Assembly (NCBI GenBank): GCA_030691555.1
Contig: JAUYEB010000204.1
Span: forward strand, 1-6,615
Source of the DNA: Candidatus Bathyarchaeota archaeon
Lineage (GTDB): Archaea; Thermoproteota; Bathyarchaeia; TCS64
Length of the DNA: 6,615 nucleotides
Direction: 5' to 3'
Below, in pieces: positions 1 through 4,618 of the stretch. A program made the translations under genes and the position numbers. Position 1 is the first letter of the stretch, and the number at the start of each line of letters is the position of its first letter. Below the pieces are notes generated by a model. That model did no database searches. It saw only the letters and a program-made list of their open reading frames with translations, and was not told where the DNA came from.

Positions 1-447
1 GAGGTTGAGGACGCCTCCGGCGAGGAGGCTGAGGCCGCCGTTCTTCATGGCGAAGTTGAGGACGGCCCTGCTGCCGCATTTAATGAGGTCCTTCAGGTGT
101 CTGGGGGTCACCGGCACGACCTTGGAGTTGCCCGTCGTACCGCGGGTCATGACCCACGTTATCGGCTCCTCGTCGAGGAAGACGTGGTGCCCCTCGGTCC
201 TGACCCTCTCGAAGATTGGCTCGAGGTCTGCGTATCTGACGACTGGGAAGCTCTTCCTGTACTCCTGAATGGAGCCCACCGAGTCGGCGCCGTGGGCTTC
301 GCCATAGTCCGACTTCGAGTAACCCTCTAGCAGGGTTCGGAGCGCCTTCTCCTGCGCCGCGGCGGGGTCCCTGAGGCCCTCCTCCCAGGCCTCCAAGTTC
401 CTGTTTATCCTACCGATGGGGTCCTCGAACATCGCCCGCCGAGCCAT
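1..447 (-). CDS. GH3-family (auxin-responsive GH3-like) acyl-adenylating enzyme, N-terminal part, truncated by the window edge
   Basis: The minus strand from the ATG at 447 is open for 149 codons to base 1 without a stop, so the C-terminal part lies outside the window. The translation has the N-terminal GH3 layout: a helical start, a segment with SDYGEAHG (residues 46-53), FPVVRYADLEPIFERV (67-82), then WVMTRGTTGNSK (98-109), followed by VVPVT. The T-R-G-T-T-G-N-S-K stretch corresponds to the nucleotide-binding loop of adenylate-forming enzymes. GH3 proteins of plants adenylate carboxylic acids and transfer them to amino acids. The substrate in archaea is not known to me, so no reaction is assigned. 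It is divergent from the gene at 529. An in-frame ATG at 432 (residue 6) is an alternative start and fits better with the nearby TATA-like box at 463-469. Family assignment is fairly sure; function is not. Confidence 0.85.
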   Translation of the reverse strand, partial: MARRAMFEDPIGRINRNLEAWEEGLRDPAAAQEKALRTLLEGYSKSDYGEAHGADSVGSIQEYRKSFPVVRYADLEPIFERVRTEGHHVFLDEEPITWVMTRGTTGNSKVVPVTPRHLKDLIKCGSRAVLNFAMKNGGLSLLAGGVLNL

Positions 448-462
448 ATTTCCGGTGTCAAG

Positions 463-469
463 GTTATAG
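463..469 (-). promoter_or_regulatory. Candidate TATA box for the minus-strand GH3-family gene
   Basis: On the minus strand these bases read CTATAAC. The box lies 15 nt before the ATG at 447 but 30 nt before the in-frame ATG at 432. The latter spacing is close to the 33-35 nt seen at the other promoters of this window. This is a weak box, and the T-run at 489-495 read on the minus strand (ATAAAAA) could serve instead. Confidence 0.35.
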
Positions 470-488
470 GGGTTCCCCCGGGAATCCC

Positions 489-495
489 TTTTTAT
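489..495 (+). promoter_or_regulatory. TATA box of the 529-2114 gene pair
   Basis: TTTTTAT preceded by a GGAATCCC stretch. It ends 33 nt before the ATG at 529, so transcription should begin roughly 8-12 nt before that codon. The same box with the same spacing precedes the genes at 2905 and 4132. No Shine-Dalgarno sequence is visible before 529, which agrees with a short-leader transcript. Confidence 0.65.
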
Positions 496-528
496 CCGTT
501 GGGCCCCTCAATACCGCGAGTGTTCTCA

Positions 529-1272
529 ATGAAGAGGCAGGTTATACTCACCGTGGCCGAGTCGAAGCGGCTGATAGCGAAGGGCGTCGCCGCCCTACCC
601 GAGGTCCAGTCGGCGATGGAGGGCGGGATGGTCGTCGTGGCCACCGGCACCACCAACGCCTACGTCCTACAGGAGCTCTGGGGGGAGAAGTTCGACCTAA
701 GGAGGTACAGGAGCGGCATCACGACCTCAAACGTCCCCGAGAAGGCAGCGGAAAAGCAGGGAGAGCCCATCCCCGACGTCGTCTTCCGTAAGGGGGAGGT
801 AGCCAAGGAGCTCGACCGGTACAACGCCGTCCAGCACATGGGCAAGGGCGACGTCTACATCAAGGGGGCAAACGCCCTCGACTACGTCGGGCAGATGGCG
901 GGCGTCCTAATCGCCGGCGGAACCGGCGGCACGGTGGGCGCCGTGCTCGGCACCATAATCGGCAAGAAGATCACCCTAGTGATCCCCATCGGCCTCGAGA
1001 AGCTCGTCTACGAGGACATGAACGAGCTACACATGCTCACCATGGACCCCGACAACGAGGGCCCCGCCATCTGGCCGATAACCGGCATCATCTTCACCGA
1101 GATCGAGGCGCTGGAGGTCCTCTGCGGCGTCCAGGCCACCCTCATATCCGCCGGCGGAGTCGCCGGGGCCGAGGGCAGCGTCCGCCTCCTCGTGGAGGGG
1201 ATGGACGAGGACGTCGAGGCAGCGGCCGAGCTCGTCAAGGGCATCAAGGGAGAGCCAAGATACCTCCTCTAG
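529..1272 (+). CDS. Conserved archaeal/bacterial-type protein of unknown function, 247 aa
   Basis: The reading frame is clearly coding: GC-rich third positions and a well-folded soluble composition with no signal peptide. I cannot name a function. Visible features are MVVVATGTTNAYV (residues 34-46), a glycine/threonine turn after a beta strand; DVYIKGANALDYV (108-120); a glycine-rich segment GTGGTVGAVLGTIIG (131-145); VIPIGLEKLV (151-160); and a second glycine-rich stretch SAGGVAGAEGS (207-217). The GTT turn and the D-x-x-x-K-G-x-N-A pattern recall NagB/RpiA/DeoR-type sugar-phosphate or LUD-like folds, but this is only a resemblance. The start was placed at the ATG of 529 rather than the in-frame TTG at 499, because the promoter box at 489-495 would leave no leader for 499. 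It ends 14 bp before the methyltransferase gene at 1287, so the two are probably cotranscribed. Confidence 0.85.
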   Translation: MKRQVILTVAESKRLIAKGVAALPEVQSAMEGGMVVVATGTTNAYVLQELWGEKFDLRRYRSGITTSNVPEKAAEKQGEPIPDVVFRKGEVAKELDRYNAVQHMGKGDVYIKGANALDYVGQMAGVLIAGGTGGTVGAVLGTIIGKKITLVIPIGLEKLVYEDMNELHMLTMDPDNEGPAIWPITGIIFTEIEALEVLCGVQATLISAGGVAGAEGSVRLLVEGMDEDVEAAAELVKGIKGEPRYLL

Positions 1273-1286
1273 CCGGTGCGACGAAG

Positions 1287-2114
1287 GTGCTGAGAGACCA
1301 GACCCTCGAACTCCTGGGCAGGTTCGGGTTGACTGCGGAGGCCACCCTCGATGAACAACAGCTCATCGACCCCGCGGCCATCGACGCCCTAATCGAAGCC
1401 TCCGGCATCAGGCCGACCGACACGGTTCTGGAGATCGGTCCCGGAGCCGGCAACATAACCGCGGGGCTCGCGGCCCGGGCCTCGAAGGTCATCGCGGTCG
1501 AGAAGAACGAGAAGTTCATCCCCCTCCTCAAGGAGAGGTTCTCCGACTCGAAGGTCGAGGTGGTTCTGGGCGACGCGCTGGCGATCTATCTGCCGGCCTT
1601 CGACGTGCTGGTCTCGAACCCCCCATACGCCATAACGGAGGCCCTCATACACAGGCTGGAGCGGTTGAGGTTTCGGGCTGCTTCGCTGGTCGTCCCGTCG
1701 ACTCTGGCGAGGGCCCTTGTAGCCAATCGGAGGGAGCCCGATTACACGAAGCTGACCCTAGAGACGCGCCTCTTCTTCGACACCGAGGTGGTCTCGGAGG
1801 TCAAGCCGGAGTCGTATCACCCGGAGCCGAAGACGGCGACATCGATCATCGTCCTCAGGCCCAGGGTGGGCCTGAAGCCGTTCGAGGCGGTGATGAGACG
1901 GGTACTCCGCCAGGGGGACAGGAAGACGGAGAACGCCCTGAGGGAGGCGATGATAGCCACCGCGTCGATGGGCTTCCCCTCGACGAAGAGGGCGGTTAAG
2001 CAGACCGTGGAGGAGCTGGGCCTGAGTGAAGCGATTCTCGACGAGAGGGTAGCGAGGCTGAGCCTCGGGGACGTCTCCCTCGTATACGAGAAGCTTGAGA
2101 ATCGCCACACGTAG
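1287..2114 (+). CDS. Divergent KsgA/Dim1-family rRNA adenine dimethyltransferase-like protein
   Basis: A 275-aa class I SAM-dependent methyltransferase with the length and order of the KsgA/Dim1 family. LDEQQLIDPAAIDALIEASG (21-40) matches the family N-terminus. LEIGPGAGNIT (48-58) is the SAM-binding motif I, VEKNEKF (71-77) has the acidic residue for the ribose, GDAL (95-98) follows, and SNPPYAI (110-116) is the catalytic motif IV. The region YHPEPKTATSIIVLRPR (177-193) corresponds to the family F/Y-x-P-x-P-K-V-x-S-x-I segment, and a helical C-terminal domain follows. Canonical enzymes dimethylate two adenines near the 3' end of 16S rRNA. Here motif IV is NPPY rather than NLPY, and the usual Q-K-E-F-A-x-R segment is replaced by VVPSTLARALVA (135-146), so the true substrate may differ. 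The start is GTG; no in-frame alternative lies close upstream. Family is sure, orthology to ksgA is not. Confidence 0.85.
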   Translation: MLRDQTLELLGRFGLTAEATLDEQQLIDPAAIDALIEASGIRPTDTVLEIGPGAGNITAGLAARASKVIAVEKNEKFIPLLKERFSDSKVEVVLGDALAIYLPAFDVLVSNPPYAITEALIHRLERLRFRAASLVVPSTLARALVANRREPDYTKLTLETRLFFDTEVVSEVKPESYHPEPKTATSIIVLRPRVGLKPFEAVMRRVLRQGDRKTENALREAMIATASMGFPSTKRAVKQTVEELGLSEAILDERVARLSLGDVSLVYEKLENRHT

Positions 2115-2149
2115 ATGGGAGCAGCGCCTAAACGTGGCTTAAATGCCCA

Positions 2150-2249
2150 TTTTTGTACGCTATCCGGGGCGAGCGGTGCCTTTTTCTGGACCCTTTAGGC
2201 TGATGGGGCCGTTTTTGGGCGCCGATGGGTTACCCCCTCCCCCTTTTTT
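2150..2249 (+). terminator. Cluster of four T-runs, probable archaeal U-tract terminators
   Basis: T-runs lie at 2150-2154, 2181-2185, 2212-2216 and 2244-2249, all on the plus strand and downstream of the methyltransferase stop at 2114. Archaeal RNA polymerase terminates at U-tracts without needing a strong hairpin, and several tracts in series are common. Each run follows a short C-rich or GCC stretch. Transcript ends here are inferred from sequence. Confidence 0.6.
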
Positions 2250-2264
2250 GATGGCTCCTGCTCC

Positions 2265-2369
2265 CTAGTGCGTCTGCACCATCTGCCACACTAAGATGAG
2301 TGTAGCCGGCAGGCACATCGACCCGAGCACGAGGGCCAGTCTGGCGAGACCCTTTCTCACCATGTACAT
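2265..2369 (-). CDS. Doubtful small single-TM protein, 34 aa
   Basis: The minus-strand frame from the ATG at 2369 to the TAG at 2265-2267 encodes a short peptide. It has a basic N-terminus (R5, K6, R10) followed by a hydrophobic stretch from about residue 8 to 28 that would make one membrane helix. Third codon positions are mostly G or C, as in the real genes here. Upstream in the same frame, open to an ATG at 2498 (77 aa), third positions are much less GC-rich, which argues against the longer version. A TATA-like sequence (GTATTAAG on the minus strand, about 2398-2405) lies 28 nt before the ATG. No family is recognised. It may be a chance ORF over a structured RNA or a remnant of a larger membrane protein. 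Confidence 0.22.
   Translation of the reverse strand: MYMVRKGLARLALVLGSMCLPATLILVWQMVQTH
2283..2312. repeat. Bulged 10-bp hairpin
   Basis: CTGCC (2283-2287) pairs with GGCAG (2308-2312), and ACACT (2288-2292) pairs with AGTGT (2299-2303) around the loop AAGATG. A 4-nt bulge AGCC (2304-2307) lies on the 3' side. The two helices stack, giving ten base pairs. It could belong to a small RNA or be chance within the doubtful ORF. Confidence 0.35.
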
Positions 2370-2414
2370 CACTGGAAACAGTTGCTCTACGCCGCAGCTT
2401 AATACTAGGGAAAC

Positions 2415-2440
2415 GAACAGCCGTTCTAGTCCCCAGAACG
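2415..2440. repeat. Two mutually exclusive hairpins upstream of the Lrp-like gene
   Basis: CGTTCT (2422-2427) and AGAACG (2435-2440) form a perfect 6-bp stem with a 7-nt loop. GAAC (2415-2418) and GTTC (2423-2426) form a competing 4-bp stem. The arms lie about 50-70 nt before the TTG at 2489, in a position for a leader structure or a regulator site. Confidence 0.35.
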
Positions 2441-2488
2441 CATGAAGAGATTGAAATAGTACAGAGGCTAAGCTCCTATCGAAGGACC

Positions 2489-2734
2489 TTGAAGGCATAC
2501 GTTCTCTTGAACACCGAGCTGGGGAAGGAGCCGGAGGTCATCCAGGCGATGAAGGGCGCCAAGGAGATCAAGAACATCTACAGCCTCTACGGCATCTACG
2601 ACATAATCGTCGAGGTCGAGGCCGAGACGATGGAGAAGGTGAAGGAGGTCGTCTTCAACAGGATACGGCGCCTCGACAACGTGAAGAGCACGATCACCCT
2701 CATCACCTACGGCGACCCGATCCGCAACCCATAG
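2489..2734 (+). CDS. Stand-alone Lrp/AsnC-type ligand-binding (RAM) domain protein
   Basis: An 81-aa protein that consists only of the C-terminal effector-binding domain of Lrp/AsnC regulators, with no helix-turn-helix. The typical pattern is visible: KAYVLLNTELGKE (2-14) as the first strand, VIQAMKGAKEIKNIYSLYGIYDIIVEVEAE (17-46) with the Y-G-x-Y-D-I turn, and VVFNRIRRLDNVKSTITLITYG (54-75) as the final helix and strand. Such stand-alone domains form dimers and higher oligomers and bind amino acids. They may act as amino-acid sensors or partner full-length Lrp proteins. The start is a TTG with a weak GAAGGA site at 2481-2486; no ATG or GTG start exists in frame nearby, and the N-terminus matches the family exactly at this codon. 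It has no neighbouring partner gene in the window. Confidence 0.9.
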   Translation: MKAYVLLNTELGKEPEVIQAMKGAKEIKNIYSLYGIYDIIVEVEAETMEKVKEVVFNRIRRLDNVKSTITLITYGDPIRNP

Positions 2735-2739
2735 AGTAA

Positions 2740-2759
2740 CCCGCCCGTGGTTTGGCGGG
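2740..2759 (+). terminator. Hairpin after the Lrp-like gene
   Basis: CCCGCC (2740-2745) and GGCGGG (2754-2759) form a perfect 6-bp GC stem with an 8-nt loop, six bases after the stop codon. A TTCTTT stretch follows at 2770-2775 rather than directly, so this is a possible terminator or 3'-end stabilising hairpin, not a classic one. Confidence 0.4.
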
Positions 2760-2780
2760 GTCACACCACTTCTTTCAACC

Positions 2781-2810
2781 CGGGCGACGAGCCCGACTCT
2801 GGAGCCAGAG
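2781..2810. repeat. Two tandem GC-rich hairpins in the 2735-2904 gap
   Basis: CGGGC (2781-2785) pairs with GCCCG (2791-2795) around GACGA. Directly after it, CTCTGG (2797-2802) and CCAGAG (2805-2810) form a perfect inverted repeat with only two bases between. GGAGCC (2801-2806) can also pair with GGCTCC (2842-2847), so alternative folds exist. No RNA family is recognised. Confidence 0.35.
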
Positions 2811-2863
2811 GCTAGGAACAAACCCCCTTTACCGGGCCCCCGGCTCCTCCACTTCAGATACAG

Positions 2864-2869
2864 TTTTAT
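2864..2869 (+). promoter_or_regulatory. TATA box of the DUF4097-like gene
   Basis: TTTTAT preceded by AGATACAG. It ends 35 nt before the ATG at 2905, matching the promoters at 489 and 4090. Confidence 0.6.
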
Positions 2870-2890
2870 CCCCCATTGAGAGTCTCCACC

Positions 2891-2900
2891 GAAGGTAATC
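2891..2900 (+). promoter_or_regulatory. Shine-Dalgarno site of the DUF4097-like gene
   Basis: GAAGGTAATC matches the archaeal consensus GGAGGTGATC at eight of ten positions and ends 4 nt before the ATG at 2905, which supports that start. Transcription is predicted to start near this site, so the leader would be very short. Confidence 0.6.
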
Positions 2901-2904
2901 GAAA

Positions 2905-3987
2905 ATGAGCAACCGCGGCGCAATAGGCTTCGGGGGCTTCCTCCTCGGACTGGGGGGAGGCTATCTAATACTGAGGGAGTATACCCTAACAGTCGACAGT
3001 ATAGCCTGGGTGCTGATAGTCATCGGGGGGGCGGTGATCCTGTCCGCCTTGCTCCGGTGGGTCAGCCCCGGGAACGAGTACCACAGGGTGGTCGGCGGCC
3101 TCGCCGGCGGGCTAGTCTTCGCCCTCTTCCTCACCCAGGGATTCAACTTCCTCAGCGGGATAGGCGGCGTCGGCAACTTCAACATGCCGTACGCGGCGAC
3201 GGAGCAAAAGACCTACAGCGGGGCATCGATACAGGACCTCGTCTACCTCCGGCTGGGGACCATGAACGGCGGGATGACCCTGTCCACGTGGGACAAGGAT
3301 GAGTACAGCATAGTTGCGACGATCACCGCGAGGGGCGCCACCCAGAAGGAGGCCGACGACAACCTCGCCAACCTCGGCAAGGACCTGGCGAAGGAGGAGA
3401 CCGCCAGCCTCCAGAAGCTCACGCTCGTCTACACGTCCTCCATACTGATCAACAACCCATACCAGATCACCCTCGATGTGAAGGTACCCGCGTCGGCCAA
3501 GATCGACCTCGACATCACCGCGAGCAACGGCGGCGTGACCGTCGGGAACGTGCGTGGGGGGAACGTCGTGATACACACCAGCAACGGAGCCCTCCGCCTC
3601 AACGACGTCGTCGCCGACTCCCTGAGGGGCTCCACCTCCAACGGCCCGCTAACTGGCACCGTCGAGGCGGCCACATGCACCCTCTCAACGAGCAACGGCC
3701 CCATAGACCTCGCGGTGCCCTCGACGATAAACGGTGTCTATAGTCTGAGCACGAGCAACGGCAACGCCGAGGTCACAGTCGGGTCCACCGCCTACTACAA
3801 GGTCGACGCCACCACGAGCAACGGCGACGTCACCTTCAGCCTACCCAACCTGACATACACGAGGGACACGAGAACGTCGAAGGCCGCCACGACAAACGGC
3901 TACGACTCGGCCGATCTCAAGATAGAGCTGAACATCCAGACCAGCAACGCCAGAGTCACCATCGATAGGAGCATCTCAGGCATCTAG
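2905..3987 (+). CDS. Three-TM protein with external DUF4097-like beta-repeat domain (TSNG ladder)
   Basis: 360 aa. Three hydrophobic helices lie at about 5-23, 32-50 and 62-80. Basic residues sit at R4 and in the 51-61 loop (R51, H60, R61), and none follow the third helix. By the positive-inside rule the N-terminus is cytoplasmic and residues 81-360 are outside. The external part is rich in beta strands. From residue 206 it carries a repeated S-N-G turn: 206-209, 225-228, 244-247, 262-265, 283-286, 304-307, a variant TTNG at 329-332 and TSNA at 346-349. The spacing is about 18-25 residues. This pattern is typical of DUF4097, a right-handed beta-helix-like domain of unknown function in bacterial and archaeal membrane proteins. 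There is a single cysteine (C258). The gene has its own promoter and stands alone. A structural or surface role is plausible but not shown. Confidence 0.85.
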   Translation: MSNRGAIGFGGFLLGLGGGYLILREYTLTVDSIAWVLIVIGGAVILSALLRWVSPGNEYHRVVGGLAGGLVFALFLTQGFNFLSGIGGVGNFNMPYAATEQKTYSGASIQDLVYLRLGTMNGGMTLSTWDKDEYSIVATITARGATQKEADDNLANLGKDLAKEETASLQKLTLVYTSSILINNPYQITLDVKVPASAKIDLDITASNGGVTVGNVRGGNVVIHTSNGALRLNDVVADSLRGSTSNGPLTGTVEAATCTLSTSNGPIDLAVPSTINGVYSLSTSNGNAEVTVGSTAYYKVDATTSNGDVTFSLPNLTYTRDTRTSKAATTNGYDSADLKIELNIQTSNARVTIDRSISGI

Positions 3988-4003
3988 GCAACGTCCCAAC
4001 GCA

Positions 4004-4017
4004 GGGGTTTTGTCCCC
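4004..4017 (+). terminator. Possible terminator after the DUF4097-like gene
   Basis: GGGG (4004-4007) and CCCC (4014-4017) flank TTTTGT, 16 nt after the stop codon. The T-run is in the loop rather than after the stem. It may terminate by the U-tract alone. The rest of the spacer to 4080 is C-rich with no other signal seen. Confidence 0.35.
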
Positions 4018-4089
4018 CCGCGGCGCCACGAACACGCCTCCACGCCCCTCGTCCCACACCCCCGCGCCTGGGTGCGTCTTTAGGCAACG

Positions 4090-4096
4090 TTTTTAT
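4090..4096 (+). promoter_or_regulatory. TATA box of the rps13 operon
   Basis: TTTTTAT with AGGCAACG before it as a likely BRE. It ends 35 nt before the GTG at 4132. Transcription should start near 4116-4122. Confidence 0.7.
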
Positions 4097-4101
4097 GTTC
4101 A

Positions 4102-4116
4102 ACAGTTACAAACTGT
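4102..4116. promoter_or_regulatory. Operator-like dyad in the rps13 promoter
   Basis: ACAGTT (4102-4107) and AACTGT (4111-4116) are a perfect 6-bp inverted repeat with spacer ACA. It lies between the TATA box and the predicted start of transcription, where a bound protein would block polymerase. The protein is unknown. A chance palindrome cannot be excluded. Confidence 0.4.
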
Positions 4117-4131
4117 CGGGAGATTTCCGCA

Positions 4132-4614
4132 GTGTCAAGGGAATTCAACTACATAGTAAGGCTGCACGGGACGAACCTCGACGGTACGAAGGCCGTCCCG
4201 TACGCCATCTCCGACATAAAGGGGATGGGCATACGCATGTCCTTATCCTTGACCAAGGCGGCAGGCGTAGATCCGACCCACAGGTTGGGGAGCCTCTCCG
4301 ACGCCGAGGTGAAGCGTCTGGAGGAAGCACTCGACGACCCCGTCAAGGTGGGGTTGCCAACGTGGATGCTCAATCACAGGAAGGATCTCATAACGGGTGG
4401 TGACCACCACCTGCTCGCCTCCGACTTGGACATGAGGACCAAGGACGAACTCGAGCTCATGAGGGAGACCCGGAGCTGGAAGGGAGAACGCCACGCACGC
4501 GGCATCAAGGTCCGCGGCCAACACACGAAGACCACGGCCAGGAAGGGCCGCAGCGTAGGCGTCACCAAGAAGCAGTTCATGGAGCGGCCGGCTGCCGAGA
4601 AGAAGGAGGCGTAA
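4132..4614 (+). CDS. rps13: 30S ribosomal protein S13 (uS13)
   Basis: 160 aa, slightly longer than most archaeal S13 proteins because of a charged tail (151-160). It has the family's N-terminal IVRLHGTNLDGTKAVPYAIS (8-27), the helix-two-turn-helix region with IKGMGIRMS (29-37), and the C-terminal S13 signature RHARGIKVRGQHTKTTARKG (120-139), whose basic residues contact 16S rRNA in the head of the small subunit and the subunit bridge. The start is a GTG, preceded by GGGAGAT (4118-4124) as a moderate SD site; the N-terminal MSREFNYIVR matches family members at this codon. It is the first gene of the operon and is followed 4 bp later by rps4. Confidence 0.97.
   Translation: MSREFNYIVRLHGTNLDGTKAVPYAISDIKGMGIRMSLSLTKAAGVDPTHRLGSLSDAEVKRLEEALDDPVKVGLPTWMLNHRKDLITGGDHHLLASDLDMRTKDELELMRETRSWKGERHARGIKVRGQHTKTTARKGRSVGVTKKQFMERPAAEKKEA
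4605..4609 (+). promoter_or_regulatory. Shine-Dalgarno site of rps4
   Basis: GGAGG inside the last codons of rps13, 9 nt before the ATG at 4619. This supports that start and implies translation of rps4 coupled to rps13. Confidence 0.75.
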
Positions 4615-4618
4615 GGGC

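Larger units (their letters stand above)
2115..2488. other. Intergenic stretch between the methyltransferase and the Lrp-like gene
   Basis: 374 bp without a confident gene. The left third holds the T-runs. The right two thirds hold a doubtful minus-strand ORF (2265-2369, open further to 2498) and several inverted repeats, the best at 2283-2312 and 2422-2440. I looked for tRNA, SRP RNA and RNase P RNA signatures on both strands and saw none. A CTTAATAC box at 2398-2405 is the only TATA-like sequence. It reads weakly in both directions. Confidence 0.6.

Noticed and set aside
97..330. Plus-strand frames opposite the GH3-family gene
   Set aside because: The minus strand is open through the whole interval with clear family motifs; the plus frames are shorter and unrecognisable.
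499..528. Upstream TTG start for the unknown gene at 529
   Set aside because: It lies only 3 nt after the TATA box, so it would be upstream of the expected transcription start.
2110..2260. SRP RNA or RNase P RNA in the T-run region
   Set aside because: None of the conserved core sequences (GGAAGG-type tetraloop region, GAGGAAAGUC-like segment) could be found.
2296..2445. Plus-strand ORF of 49 codons before the Lrp-type gene
   Set aside because: No SD, no family resemblance, polar composition without pattern, and its start lies in a hairpin loop.
2735..2850. tRNA gene on either strand in the structured gap
   Set aside because: No 7-bp acceptor stem, no GGTTCRA T-arm and no anticodon arm could be placed despite the GC-rich stems.
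2468..2923. Minus-strand open frame of 151 codons across the Lrp-type gene and the structured gap
   Set aside because: Most of it lies opposite the certain Lrp-type gene, and the part in the gap has no family resemblance or promoter.
3525..3960. CRISPR-like or tandem DNA repeat (recurring agcaacgg)
   Set aside because: The repeats are short, in frame, and explained by S-N-G turns of a protein repeat; spacers are protein-coding and variable in length by codons.
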